DNA of 64,000 bases from positions 310,001 to 374,000 of the forward strand of contig JAGGNK010006571.1 in NCBI GenBank assembly GCA_017590115.1, written 5' to 3'. The notes under the pieces are model-generated. The model was not told the origin of the DNA, searched no databases, and saw only the letters and a program-made list of their open reading frames with translations. The stretch is from Montifringilla adamsi (Eukaryota > Chordata > Aves > Passeriformes > Passeridae). Of this stretch, positions 47,311-61,576 are shown piece by piece. A program made the position numbers and the translations under genes. How positions within the stretch are numbered: position 1 is the stretch's first letter; the number at the start of each line of letters is the position of its first letter.

Positions 47311-49231
47311 TCTGTTTTTATAAAGGCCAAATCTCCCTTTGCACACACACTATTGATTAAGAATTAGCTGACGGAGATCTTTAACAGAGGTATTGGTGCA
47401 GAATTGTCCTTCACAGAAGGGATTTTCTATAAAGATTCTCAACTACATTCAAATTTATTCAGCTTCTCCTGACTAGAAAAATAGACAAAAAGTAAGCCAT
47501 GTACTCATCCAGTTTTTCATGCACTATCCAAATGTGGCAGAGATCACATGATAAAAAAACCTGTGCAGTAAGAACTACGGAGGATCTTACTGAGGTAAAG
47601 ATCGTCACGTGCCCTTTTGTCTTTTGAACATTCTACTGCTGATACTCTGAACAGCTGTAGACTGTGAAGCTGTTTCCTGCCAGCCTTTCTGTGGGAAGAA
47701 ACTAATTATCTGCTTCAAGGGTGGTACCTTTTGCTCTGATTGGATACTTATCTGCATATGGAAATGGCCACTTTCCTGTAATGTAACATATTTCTCAGAC
47801 ATTGCAGGGAAAAATATGTTGTGAAGCCAATAATTGTTATGGGACTGCTCAATGGCAAGCTACATTGATTTCACATCATAACATTTCACAGCAGGATGAG
47901 ACAAACACTGCCCTGTCATGCACCTGAAAATAGTTTCTGCACTGATTCTCCTAAAAGCTGCCCATTGCACATCAAGCAGCAGAAATGAGCACAGGGATGT
48001 TTCTGAAACATTACGGTGCTTGCTACGCTGCTCACCCACAGCAAAGCAGCTGCAGCAATTCTCGAGTAACACGGACAGAAGGAGTTCAGCTTCCTGGCAG
48101 GAGGTTACATTCCTTATCCCATCTCCTGCCTCTGTATCACTTCTATTCATTTCCCAGCAAAATAAAATAAATTATCAGAAAATATTAATATGAAAGGGCA
48201 AATCCATCATTCCACAGTATACAGAGGAAAAATAAATTTGCCCTTTGCATAGTTAAAGTCAAAAAAGACAGCTGAGTTACAATTCAATGGGCCATTGAAT
48301 ATGACATTGATGCCAGAGCAAGAAAGGAGAGGACACTGTTGAGTCTTGAAAAATAAGAGTTATGGGTTTTTTTAATGGAATATAGTCCTTCTCAGGTCTC
48401 ATTTTATACTTTTAGTAGATAAAAATTTGGGGATTAGAGAGCTCATAAACACAAAACTCTGCAAGGCATTTTATTTAGTGTCCTGTGACATACTAATCAA
48501 ACAGCCAGTGCTCCACAGTATAATTTTATGCATACTTTATCAGGAAAAATAAGAAGGCTAACTGAGAAACACCTAACAAGAGATGGAGATTTATAGAAAT
48601 CTCATAGACTAGTAGGGGACTTTCTTTCCTTAAGAGAATTGACAGGAAAATACTGCAAAATCACCTTGCTTCACATTATTAATTTTTCAGTGAGGACCTG
48701 GACTGCTGTAATAAATTCAGAGGAAACTAAAACCAGCAAAAGGACAAATGACAACAGATATGATTGTGTGGTATGGGGCAGGTAGGTGAGGGCATGTTGC
48801 TAACGCCTGGGAGTTCCCTTTGCCCATACTTCACCTGGTCACACCAGTAGAGTGTAGGGAATGCTCACTGGATAGGAGCTGGCGTGTAGTGTTGGCTGGG
48901 AAAGCTGCTCTTTCCGTGCAAGGGAACACAAAACCCAGAGGGGTCCACCACACAGAGCAAACAGTTCCACATCAGAACAGGCCATTCCAACAAGACACAT
49001 TTTCACACTAAGTCATCTGGCTAACAAGAAACATCAGACAGCCCTTGTGGGAGAGCACAAAAGACCCAGCAGTAACTCCCAGTGCCATGCTATGCCATAA
49101 GGACAGATAAAGAGGAAAGCTGTGATCAGCAGTAGCAAGCTGAAATTACACCTGACTGTGACTTTAGTGAAACTAGCAGTAAACTAATTCAGATTACACA
49201 ACCACTGTCAATATTTGTGTTTTTTAAAAAG

Positions 49232-49326
49232 AGCTTTGAGAATTGAAGAAGATCAAGAGCCACAAAATCAGTCCATAGTTTGGGAAAAAAGGGTTTTAAA
49301 TAATTCAAACTGTAACTTCATCACAG
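49232..49326 (+). CDS. Candidate internal exon, plus strand
   Basis: Acceptor TTTGTGTTTTTTAAAAAG and a full-consensus donor CAG|GTGAGA bracket 95 bases. Only one frame is open, for 31 codons, acidic at first (RIEEDQEPQNQSIVWEKR) and then rich in Asn and Cys (NNSNCNFIT). It starts and ends in the phases required by the candidates at 44,832 and 51,349. This is one of the most credible coding intervals in the right half. Protein not recognised. Confidence 0.42.
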
Positions 49327-51348
49327 GTGAGAAATGAAAGGCAACATGCATGCAGTACAACTGTCTTTATTGTGGAAAAATTAATGAATACTAATGGAGC
49401 TCTGACACTAAAAGGAAAGGAAAAAAGTATGCTAGCGTTCAGAATCTGATACCAGAAAAAATAATAATAGAAATTAGACACGGCTTTTGCCTAATGTGTC
49501 CTCCTTGGAAAACCATATATTAGTCAAGTGTCAAATTTCCTCAGACACAGATTATTCAGATCAAGAGAGACAGTAGGTAACGAAACAGAATGAGGTGCAC
49601 CAAGGGGTCATTTTACAGCATGGGCTCATGGGGACCACATTGCAAAAAGGGCTCCAGCACTTGATTTCAGTAAGTCTGATGAAATTGTTGCTCAAGATAT
49701 ACCCTTGATTCTCGTGCAGAAGGTGAGACCAGTGGAGTGGATTTACTGTGCATGCAAAAACATCTATACCATGGGGAAAACAGACTTACAGATCTGGGTA
49801 ATGGGATCAGCCAGTGTGATCCAGTGCTTCCTTCTGTCATTAAATTCTATGCATCTATGATAAATATACCCTGAACTATGGCAAATTGTTTACTGCCACA
49901 GTTGAGATCTATGAACCTATTTAGGGTAGGGTAATGACAACTCAAATATTTGAAATGTTACTCAGATTTAACTCCTCAATCAAGCCTTTCAAGTCAAAAC
50001 ATAATGCACTTGGGGTTACCAGTGACTAGCTGAGTCAGTTTTGCCAACATGCAGTGCTCCAGGGCCCTATCCCATAGAATTTACTCAGTTGCTAGTTTAT
50101 GCTGTTTGTTCCTGTAGTATATATTATTTGTTCCAGTATTTTTTATATGCTAGGTTGAACTGTTATTTTCCTTATTAGGAAAATTATTCCTAAATATTCC
50201 TAAATTCCTAATAGGTTTCTTGATTTGGACAAATGACTGTTCACTATTGTTTTCTTCTATACAGAAATATGATTGCCTCAAAGAGAATCAAAGGATGTTA
50301 ATAATGCTTCCTTCTCCAATTAAGCAAAGCAAGTCTTGGTAGTGTTGTTTTATTATTCTTTGTGACTATTAGTGTCTCATGTAAAAGACTTTCCCTGTAT
50401 ACGGAACAGAAAATAAGTCACTTTCCCTTAACACTCTATGGGAAATTATGTTTATCTTGAATACTATGATCAATGTCACTCAGACTTCTACCCAGATTCT
50501 TGCACAGAAAAATAAATGCAATCTCTGCCTGTTTTTAAGATCAATTCACATTAAATCTATGCAGTCATTTATCCATCAGCCACTGAATCTTATGTTTAGA
50601 TTTTTATGGTGTTCTAGAATAGAAACATAATCATGGTTTCCAAATGCATAAAGCTTTGAGCCTTTGATCCCACAAGCACAATCATTCATGCAGTACTACT
50701 GAAAGTGATAATATAACTTAGAAATGTAATGTAATTTAATGAACATGCTTTTACACCAGGAAAACCTTGCTGCTTTCTATTCTCATCATCTGAGTGAAAC
50801 CGGAGTTGGAAGAAACTGAGAAATTACACTATTTCTTTGTCTTCTGAATTAGGAAAGCACCTGAAAAGCTCAAATACAATTGAAATTACTTAAAGACTCT
50901 ACATATGAGCTAGAGTAAGAGAATGACCAACAGACACACTACAGGCACTAATTTTAAAACTAAATGTTAAAAAGGTCACATTAAAGGAGGAGAAAATGTG
51001 ACAAGGTCAAAATGAACTTTCTGCAAAGAGCAATTAAAAGCTGTACTTGAATGGCCCATCAGGAAGAAATTTATCAGAATTTACAGTTACAGTGCCTTAA
51101 ATATTCATTTCAGTGTTCATTTCTGACACATTTTTATTTCAGCAATATTTTACCACATTTCAGTTGCCTGCCTCTAGTGAATAGCACTGTTGGGGTTGAT
51201 TACAAGTGCTCATACTCTTGTCAGGCAGAATGATCAAAACTTCTTCAGTTCAAATGCCGTAGTATGCACTGCCAGGGACTATTCTAAACCCTTGAGGTAT
51301 CATGGCAGTTTATACCCCAGGGCCTGAAAACTGCCTTGTGTTTTCCAG
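49327..51348. other. AT-rich stretch, probable intron
   Basis: A competing interval at 49,543 has a strong acceptor (AAATTTCCTCAG) and joins the 49,232 candidate in phase to a stop ten codons later (frame TDYSDQERQ). It could be an alternative last exon. Nothing else is supported. Confidence 0.35.
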
Positions 51349-51416
51349 ATGTAAGTGCTGGTGAGCCTGAGGGCTCTCTAAACACTATTGCAAAATCTTC
51401 GATACATGTCTCTTAA
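51349..51416 (+). CDS. Candidate last coding exon, stop at 51,414
   Basis: The acceptor is very strong (CCTTGTGTTTTCCAG). In the phase delivered by the 49,232 candidate the frame reads VSAGEPEGSLNTIAKSSIHV and then Ser and TAA. The first bases also resemble a donor (GAT|GTAAGT), so an exon ending here with acceptor ACCCCAG at about 51,320 is an alternative. No AATAAA is evident close downstream, which weakens the terminal-exon call. Confidence 0.33.
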
Positions 51417-54400
51417 ATGGGCAAATATTATATAAAATGGGCATATTTGAAATGGATTCCAGAGGTCAGAAATGGTAGGCATTTTCAAAAGAGAACTTTC
51501 ATAGGCGTCCCTTCTAAAAAGAGAAGAATTGTCATGAGCAGTAGCTGCTCAATGATGAAGACTGAAGTTTAGACAGAAAATTGCAGTTTTACTAAGCATT
51601 ATGCTATCGGGGATCCAGGTAACTTCTGTATGGTGGAAGCTGCAGCCACGCTGCAAAAAGGCGACTGAACAGAAAAAGGTCCACAGAAAGCAGTGTGTGC
51701 AGAGACAGTGAAAGTAGCAAACATGAAACTTATGACTTAAGTCATTTCATGCCCTCTTTCAGAGTCTTTGATATCTAATTTGGCATCTTATTAAAATAAG
51801 AAAGCACCTACTTTTACTGAAGAGTCCTTATTTTTTCAAGAGCTAAATCCCAACCATTTCCTATAAATCATGGGAGTAGCAAACAGTGACTGACAGAACC
51901 ACGGCTCCTTGCAAAGCCCAGCTAGGACAACTGCAATCACTGCAACTCAGTAACTAGAGCATTTATGGGACAGCTGACTTTGAACCTCTACAGAGGATGA
52001 AGAGGTAAAGGAACCAGAGTTTCCAATACAGCAGATATCTCTCCAAATTATCCTACCTTATTTAAAATAGAGGAGACTTTCTCCAGCTTCTCCTTTGTCA
52101 GCAGGATTTTACATGATGATCAATGTCTTGTAATGACCTGTTGACTGGACTCTCTGAACACTCAGCATAATGTGTCCCCGCAGACACTGTTAGGTCTTAG
52201 AAATCTGTTTAGCACTGTTAACATGTATATGTGTGTGTATTCAAATATAATTAAGAACCGCTTTTGATAATTAATGTAGTGAGATGTAAATGCAAAGGCT
52301 TTTTTATGGATCTACATTCTCTCAGTCATAAAAATTTGAGACACGTTCAAAGTATGTCCTTTTTAATATTTTCAGATTCTGCAGTCTCTATGGTGTTTAG
52401 GTGTGAGGGTTTTTGTGGGTTTCTTGGTGGTTTTTTTTGTTGCAGTCATTGCATTTTTTTTCCCCCTAAAACCTGGGAAATAGGATGAGAAAGAGACTCT
52501 CTGAATGAAATAGTTCATAACTATCTTTTTCATTTTTACCTACTTTGGGTTTCTAATTTGCTACATCAAATTAAACCATGATGTGTTTCACTATGAGCAG
52601 CACATAATTAGAGCAGGTTGACATACACAAGTCCATTTCACTGGCACTCACAGATGTGAATGACCAATTGTCTGAAGAGCCATTTTTCTCACACAGGTAA
52701 TAAATAGATAATTCTATTACTCTGGAGATAACAGTGAGAGGTGCAATATAACTTCCTGAAGAGGAAAAAAGATCTTACAACCAAAGCTTTCAAGACAATA
52801 TCCTGAACATCAATCTGAGTTTAATTATTTAATTATTTAATTTAGGATTCAACTTTGCTCTCACTGTATAACTTGTTAGTATGCTAATGGAGAAGTAATA
52901 ACAGGTTAGAGAAAAAACACTCAATAGAAATCAATACTGAAACAGATGCTCAGAACAATACAGAGAGCTCCCCTGAAGAGTAGCCACAGATCAGAAGACC
53001 CAATCACCTCCTCCTAGTTACAGCTCCATGCTGCTCTTCAGTCTCTCCAGTCTCATTTCCTTGCCTGCCAAAAAGGTTGCTAAAAATCTTCTCTAAATAT
53101 AGGCTACTAAACATAGTCAAAGAAACACAATTGAGAGATTTGACTTTTAAAATCCAACTTTCTAGAGCAAGCTGTCAAAATTAATGACTGAAAACACTGA
53201 ACCAAGTTCCTTTAAGGGTGTTTTAGTGTGATGTATTGTGGTTTAAAAATCAGACCACATATGATGAAGGCATGCATGTACTGTGTCTCTGTGCCACTGT
53301 TTACAAGACATTCCTTTGTACATTGTGATGAAATCACTTATAGAGATATTTCTAAAGGAACAGGCAGAATTGAATTGGAAATATTGGTCTCATTTTCAAG
53401 TTCAGAGACTTAGAAAACCTTCTGTCAGTTTGAAGGAAGCAAATAGGAAGAACATAATTGTTGTGATGGAAAAAGCAATCCAGGGTGATGGCAATGCACT
53501 GGGGGAGTTGAATTATGTGGAGAATTAAAAAGTCTTTAAGAGAATGACCCACCATATCCTGGATAGCTTTTCCATCTGAACTTTGTAAGAAAAAATGTAT
53601 CAATAAATTGCATGAGGAGGGGTTTTATTCTGAATAATCGTTGTGCAAAAAGACAGGATATTTGGGGAGCCCAGAGAAGGTCACTGGGGATTTACGATGA
53701 GCCAACATTTTATTTTTTTCAAAAAGGATGGGCCAAAAAAAAAAGTCTCATGACAGCATCAATGTAATTTTTCAACACAGGCATGGAAGATGCCAGTGGA
53801 GAAAGAAAAAAGGAACTGACCAAAGGCCAGCCAGATGGGAATTAACAATGTGGATAGTCAAATGGAAATCTGAAGAACAGAGGGCAAACAGCAGTGACTG
53901 ATGGCCAGTAGAGTGATCACAAGAGAAGAAAATCAGGGAAATATAATCTGTCATTGCATTCACCTTGTCCTGGATGAATAAGAAGAATCAAGAGACCCCA
54001 AGAGTAATTTCAGAGATCTTAAGATAAAAAATGGTTCCTCCTCCAAATCTTCCACCTGACAAACACTTATGGCTGTAATACACCCTCAAAATACAAAGGT
54101 TGCTCTGGAGAAGCCTCAGGCAGGTGCTCCTCTCATGTTATTATCATGGTGTGCATCATTATTGATTCAGCAGAATTAATCTTGGTCAGACGGGTAGGCA
54201 TGTTAGTAAGAGCTCCATTGTCATGCCAGGGAAATCTCTGACAGAATCCCAGCTATGTGAGTTGTGAGACTTCAGTAGCTATTTTCATGTCATTTCTATT
54301 TGTATTTAGATACAGATCCTCATTTCTTGCTATTAAGCAGCTTCATTAAGGCTGTTTTCAAAACCAGGTCCTGGCACTGAAAACAGTCTTTATTATTCCC

Positions 54401-55777
54401 ATAAACCTTTAGCAGGAAGGATATGCTGCTTTTTCAACCCCAGCTTTATCACTTCCCTTTCTTTCCCTGGATTGAGACTATTGTGTCCTCAGCCTCCAGT
54501 GGGCTGCTAATACCTCATCTTCAGCTGTTGGCTTCAGGAGTATCCAAGCGGACATTACTGGCCCTGGACTGTATTCTGCTCCATGTTTGTGCTTTCTGCT
54601 GGCACCAATCCCTGGTGTGCTCCTCAAAAATTCTGAACCAGGAATCTAGATTTTAAATTTGCTCAGGACTGATGAGCACAGAGAAACACATTAAGGAAAG
54701 TAAAATAAATGGCTGGCATGGGGAGCAGTTTCATATTAAATCACCTCTTACTGTCATGGCCAGCTACCTCCAGAGCCTGGTATGTGTACTGCTTCTCTCC
54801 TTCGTTTGTCCCTTTCTTCTGCTGCCAGACTAAGGCTGTGCAAAGAGGAATCCATGAGTACATTTGTTTATATTTGTTTACTCCATCTAAATGGTGTTGC
54901 CATGCATTAATATTAGTTTGATTTTTTTTCTTCCTACTAAGATTTTCCTGAGGTCAGTTCTTAGGGGCAATGCAGTCTCTGTTTTAACTATGTAGAAAAG
55001 TAGACACACAGAACTCCTTCTTCTGACCCAACATAAACAGTTTGTTCTGAAATGAGGTTTGTAATTCATGGGTGAAGACAGTATCTCAATTTCAGAATTA
55101 GAAAAGGGGCAGCTGGAGCCTTCTCACTGCAGAATATTTTTTAGGGGAACAGCTTTCAATTAGTGAAGACAAAGGTCTGTACTGGATTAAACCAAAATAT
55201 ATTCTCTTATCAAAAATTATGTAATTATAATCAACAACCGTTTTACTAAAAACTGAAATAGTGGAGGACACAAAGTTCACAGAAAAGCATTATGAAAAGT
55301 TAGGGAGCAAGAGCTAAAATACATGTAATGAAAAAAATTGTACAAAACCAAGAGTATATTAGGGAGTTGTTAGTAACATAGCACCTATAGATCCTAAATT
55401 TTAGTAAGCCATAACAGAAGGCACCAGAAAGCACCAAGGGAGACAGAATGTAAAGTAAAGAGGAAGAGCATGAGAAATCATTAGCATAAGACACCTCATA
55501 TGCACTGCATCTTATTTTGTTCTGCTACAGAAATACTAGGTACCTTTAGTGCATCTAGAGCATTTCTTTTTCACATGATCCCACTAAATCCCACACAAAG
55601 TTTACAGAATGTAGTTACCAATATTTACATGGAATTAGAACATGAACATGAAAGATGGCATAGAAAGGAACATCACAGAAAGGCTGTTCACTGAGAAATG
55701 TCAAGTATGGAGAAAAAGCACCATCAGAACCATGAAAATTTTACAAAAAAGAGTGTTTGGTAACATGGCATCTGCAT

Positions 55778-55806
55778 TCTTATTTTAAGATAAGCTTAAA
55801 ATAAGA
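55778..55806. repeat. Perfect inverted repeat, 12-bp arms
   Basis: TCTTATTTTAAG and its exact complement are separated by five bases. The AT-rich arms make chance origin plausible. Confidence 0.85.
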
Positions 55807-58800
55807 TGATGGTGATTAATGCATTTCCAAAATGTAACAAACGCTCCAAATCTAAATTAAAATGGTTAGGTAGATATTAAGTGAAATACTTTCTTTTGTA
55901 CTTCACAGCCAGATATAGGGATCAATCAAGAAAACTTATTTCTTTTGCATAAAATTAATAAGCACAGCCTGCTTACTGGACTTTATTAGAGTTAACAAAA
56001 ACAAAAGCATAACAATTGAGATGAACATGTTTTCCTTCCTTAAAGAAAGATGCAGGATGGATAGACACAAAAGGGTTCTTTCCTTTTACCCACATTCCTA
56101 ACAATCTCTATACTGAAGGCCAAAGAGGAAAAAAAAAAAAAAAACCAAAAAACCAAAAATACTATTAAGCAGGTCTAAAGACAACAAAGGCTTTGACAAA
56201 ACAGAAATTGGTCATTTTATCCATGCCATTTGAAAATCAGTGTTTCACAGAACCCAGTAAAAGACAGTCATCTCGACCAAATAAGGTTTAGCAGCAATGC
56301 ACAGTGACTGAATCATCTCAATCTTTCCTAGTTTTTTGTTTTAATAACAGGTATTGAGGAAAAACTAAGTGATCAAAATAGGGGGAAAAAAACTACATTA
56401 CAGAAATATTTCATCCTTTCTCATAGTGATGTTCTGATCCTTCACCACTGGTGAGGAGAAAATAATAGCAAAGAGGCCAAGGCACCATAGTTTCAGAGAA
56501 GTAAGTGGATCATAATAAACACTTGGGTTTTTTTCACGTTTGAAGCATCTCATTTCAGTTATCTCATTATGACTATTTTTAACTTTAACCTTGTAAAACA
56601 GAGACAACCCACCACAGCACCTTATTTTATAAGGAATTAGATGTCTAAAACATGAGCAAAAGCAAACCCAAACCAACAGATATAATGAACAATAATTGAT
56701 GTTCCCTGTTTTAGCTTGTACTGACTCATGTAGGGTACAAAGCCTTACAGTAATACGTCTACACAGTAATAAAAAGTATGACTACTAAAAAAAAGTATGA
56801 CTATAACTAATGTAGAAACTGGAAAAGCAGCTCTGCACTGTCTGCATTGGGTGGTAGCCATGCAGACACAGCACCAAGGCACAGTGCAGCTTTAAGTATT
56901 TACACAGATTTGGAGAGCTTGCAGCTTGCACTGCACTTCATGCCACAGCAGCAGCAGCACAGCTGGAAGCACCTGAGCCAGCAAGCTCACAGCTGGGACA
57001 TTTTCACACAAATTGCCAACAGACTTCTGGCATTCTGCAGCCTTGACTTTCACATACAGCTCCAGGATTTGTATTCATTTTGCATGGTTTTGCTTGAATA
57101 TGAAAAATAAGAGATCTTGTGGCTCATCTCAAGGCAAGATAACTAGAACATTTAAAACTCAAACTTTTTAAAAAAGAAACAAGACATAAAGGAGTTAAAC
57201 AGTGGTTTTATTAGACTGAAAAAAAAAAACAAACCCAGAACCTCTAAGAGAGAAAAAACTGTAAATAATTTGCATCTTGGTGTTCCTGTTCTGTCTTCCT
57301 TCTGTGCGTAACTTCTTCAAGTACCATACCTCAGACATCACAGGAGTCTGGAATTGTGTACAAATGTAAACTCCAGACATGGCACTAGACTTTCAATTGA
57401 ATGTTCAAAATGTGTGATAGTAGCTATACTATTACTCTGATTAAACAAAATGCACATTTCCAGCCATCTGCCATGAGTATTCACGGGGGCGGGGGGGGGA
57501 AAAGCAAAATAGATGGTATTTGTAGGACAGCCCCTAGACAAAAGAGAGTAACACTGAGATTCATTTTATTTTGCAGTTCTAGTAGAAAAAAACATTTCTT
57601 AAAACATGCTTCCATAGCAATTCTTCAAAAGGTATTACTCCTTAATTTTACTAGGCAGAAATACCAAGTGATTATCTTTCACATTGTCTACCAAAGAAAA
57701 CAAAAAAAATGCTGGACAGGAATCAAACTGAAAATGTACTTTTTTTGATGTTTTAACTCTATAAACTCCTTCATACTTGATTGTCATATTTGTTTTCAGT
57801 ATCTACCCTTCTATTTTTGTTCTGATTCTAAGATATTTCAAGTGAAATTCACCTTAGGTTAAAAACCCCAACGTTTCTATATATACAGGCAAAATTAATA
57901 ACTTCCAAGAGAAATGACTGCCTAATTATCACACAATACAGTCCTGGTTCTCAGCCAGCCAGGGCCATTTTCACCAGCTGCTCCTGAGACAGTACCTTCA
58001 CAAAAATAGGATATTAAAAGGTGGACTGCACATTTTATATCATGTGTCACAAACAAACATATCTTGTCAGTGTCTATGCACACTCCCTTTCCATAGCTGA
58101 TTGTGAAGGACAGTGAACACTTAAAAACAATTAAAGAATTAAAGTATCCTGGAGGGAACAGGAGGCAAAGACAAGCAGGGAGTAAGTAGAGGTTAAAAAA
58201 TGAAAAAGTAGCAATTTAAACTGATTACAGTCTCAAAGTCCCAACCTGCTTCCTTAGGAGCTGCATGAGACCTGGTAGCTATTTTTAACCCACTTCCTAG
58301 GGTGAGAAATTAAACAGGGATATTCAATAGATCAAGCTTATTTTATATAGGAGAAAAAGTACGTTGAAACTGGGTGATAGCTTAGGAGCTGGCACTGCAA
58401 ACAGTTTTTTGGCAGCAATGAGAAAAATATGAATCATTCACAGAACATAAAAGAAAAAGAAGAGCAAAGGTCACAAATACAATGGTGACATGCAAAATTT
58501 CAGATGGTCAAGAGAACATTTCAACTCTTTGTCAGTTTTCTTTCATTGCATTTTATTTCACACTGGGAAGATTATTTGCATGCTCTTTCACTCAAAAATT
58601 TTAAAGAAAGAAGATTTTGTAATAAACGTATGTAAAAGTAATTAATCCATTCACCAACAGTAACAAGACAGTCCATGATTTATATTATTCTGTTAATAAA
58701 GAAAGCTTCAGATAGCTAAAAATATTGCACATAGCAAGTCATAGCTCTAAAGGCAGTGCTGTGAGGAGGACATGGCTTACTCTTATCTATCATGGAACAC

Positions 58801-60948
58801 AAGAAGGGCTGGGGGCTGCAACAGTCTGCCAGGGTGAGTCAAAAAAGAAAATGCATCATGCGTGAAATGTGAGGGAGTAAAAATGTATTAGCACCTCTGG
58901 TTTCACCTACATTGTTCAGCTGCTGAGTCCACCAACCAAGAAACACAGCCAAGCTTTACAGAGTTCCAGTCAACTTTATCAGTGTAGGAAGAATATTTAC
59001 AGGCTTCCATGAGTAACAGAACTGCAAAGCAGCTGCAAAGAACGACACATGTCCTTGCTGGGTTTTACAGAGCATGAAAACACCTAAGAATTCTCTGCTA
59101 ATTTGTGATATAACAAATCTTTTTAACAGAACTAGTTTTTGGTTTGATTTTTGTTTTAGCCCATTTTTAAGATTTGTGAAAGACTGCTCATGTAGAAGCC
59201 AAGAGGTTGCTATGGGATAGCCATGTCTCTTGCTAACACTCAACCTAGCACTCCTCGTTGGTATTTCAATAAGACCTCTCTGTAAACTTCCATTTCTCCC
59301 TTTAGATCTATTGACTTGGCTAGCAGTTTGATTTTTCAGTGCAACGTGTTACAGTAATCACACTTGGCAATCACAAACGTGGATTAGCATAGCCAAGCGT
59401 AGGAAGACAGGGTGCAGTTTCCTGTCCAGCCTCAGGCAGAAGGGACATTTTGCACAGCTGGCATTGTGCATGTTTGCAAAAGCAACATAAACATGCAAAA
59501 GGCCCCTCAGGCTTTACATTTTGACACATCCCAAGGTTCAGCCTAGTTGAAGTGCTACCTTTTGCCAAATGAAACTGAACCTTATTTTGGAAAGATAAAC
59601 ACTACTATATATTAAGAAACTCACAACATTCACTCTAGCAACAAAGTAGAAGTTGTGTCAAAAGCTAGATCAGTATCTGTTGCTACAACTGTATTTCCTA
59701 GAAGAGTGAAAAAAAGTATGATGAGAAATGCTGAACTGCTTGCAGATTTCCTTTCTGATAATCGTTCCCTCTACTCTCTCATCTCTAAGTAATTTCAGCC
59801 TTATCAAATCAGAAAGCACCACTGGTAAAAGATCTTCTAGACAGTGGATGTAGTTTTCACAGCTGTACAGTGATCCTGGATTTACTATCAATATTTGACC
59901 AAGGGAAGAAGAAAGAACTGTAGTTCTAATAAGACTGAGGGCGACTTACCTTCTTCCTTGATAAGGCAACTGTTGTTTGAGCTGGCCATTCTTGCTTTCT
60001 GCCTCTGACCCATAATGAAACCCTTATTTTCAAAAAGATATTTTAAAATTTTCATCTGAAATTTGACTGGTATACAGCCAACCTTTCCATTATGAAGGAA
60101 CATAGCTTTTTGCTATAGTTACTTTTCTACTGAGCCATGCATGATGTATGCATGAGTAGCCAGTCAATACTGGATGCTTTAAAGAAAGACATAAAAACTG
60201 AAGCTGATCAATGATTTTTCATCAAAATATATTCTACCAGAAAAATGGAATTTTTGGTAAGCTGTCCTCTAGGTTTCAACTGAAAAATATAGCAATGATT
60301 GCACTAACAACAGTAAATACAAAGGGGTGGCTTTATGAGGGAAATAGAGGTGCTGTAATTCAACAAAAGAACAACCTCAAACTGTGGAGATAATTTTTCA
60401 GAGAACTGATGAAGAGGGGGAGGAAAAACTTTCAAAACTGTTCCAGGTATAGGGGTATAGGGGTATTTCTGGACCAGACCTTGACAATACCCACCATGCA
60501 ATTATGCAGGACTCCTGGCGCAAATTGTTTGTCAGTAAAAGGGCCTAGGTGCTGTATTTGTAATAAAATTTACAAAACCCTACACTTAATCCTCTTTCTC
60601 AGCCCAGTTGTTCATGTATGTTAATGTGCCATAAAAAAGAGAAGCTTTTCATGCACTGGGAACTAATGCCAAAGAGTGTGTGATTTCAGTAACCCACATT
60701 CGGAAATGGAAAGCACTCAGTGAATTACTCAGCTCTTTAGAAAGATCAGCTTCAGGTTTTACCAGCTGTGACATTTCACATGTGACAATCTCTGACTCCT
60801 TATCCAATCTAAATCCTTATAAATGACGCAGCAAGGAACACACACATTATTTTACTTTAATCTGTTCTCTAAGGCTTTTGGGGTTTTTTTTAGTAAATTT
60901 TAATATTTTCTTCTGCTTGTTGATCCATAGACATGCCATCAGGATCAA

Positions 60949-60977
60949 GGTAGTGCATATTAAGGATATGCACTACC
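60949..60977. repeat. Perfect inverted repeat, 12-bp arms
   Basis: GGTAGTGCATAT and its exact complement with a five-base loop. Its mixed base composition makes it a less trivial palindrome than the AT-rich one at 55,778. Confidence 0.88.
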
Positions 60978-61576
60978 AGAGTATCCCCTTAAATCAGGGT
61001 CAGTATATCTGTGATATTCTACATAATCAGATAGCTCTGATAAGATAATCTGCCCTATTACCACTCTTTAACACCTTTTCAGTTGCATTTTTGCCTGCCA
61101 AGTTCTGTTCTACAGCATAGTGTTGTTGTCATCTCATGCAAGCAGAGTAAGTGGGCAGATGGGACAAATCACACCAGCAGTGGCATTGTCAGCCAGATGT
61201 GTAACCAACACTGCTACAAATGTGCTATTAAAGTTTTCTATCATTGTTATCCTTTGATTTTGCTAGGCTGCTGTAACAGGCCTTTACAGAGAAGCTCTCC
61301 AAAGGAAAAGTTCCAAGGTCTAAGGATGTAGGAGAAATAAACAAACAAATAAATAAAAATAAACAAACAAATACTCTCTAATTCTGCATTTATTTCCCAT
61401 ATGAGAACCAAGGACAATCATAACTTATGGGAAAAAGAATGTCACTTTTTTTTTGTTTGTTTGTTTTTGAAAGCATGTGAAGTTCCATATGCAAGATACA
61501 GTGTGGACACAACCACGTGGTCCCACTTCCTACTTTTTCCCTGCATGATAAAGAGGACAGAGATGTAATAAATAGA

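Larger units (their letters stand above)
45361..49231. other. AT-rich stretch with a hairpin and one long open interval
   Basis: It holds the perfect hairpin at 46,363 and the candidate terminal exon at 47,071. An open interval ending at GCA|GTAAGA near 47,565 (frame with HPVFHALSKCGRDHMIKKPV) looks protein-like but has no clean acceptor and is not called. No repeats were recognised. Confidence 0.35.
51417..61576. other. AT-rich stretch without supported genes
   Basis: About 10 kb with no repeat family or gene I can support. It contains two perfect 12-bp hairpins (55,778 and 60,949) and an A-rich patch near 56,130. A 31-base interval at 61,116-61,146 has an excellent acceptor (CAAGTTCTGTTCTACAG) and an AGA|GTAAGT donor and is open in two frames (one reading HSVVVISCKQ), but it is too short to call. 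GC-rich runs at 57,484-57,499 are a simple G-tract. Confidence 0.4.
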
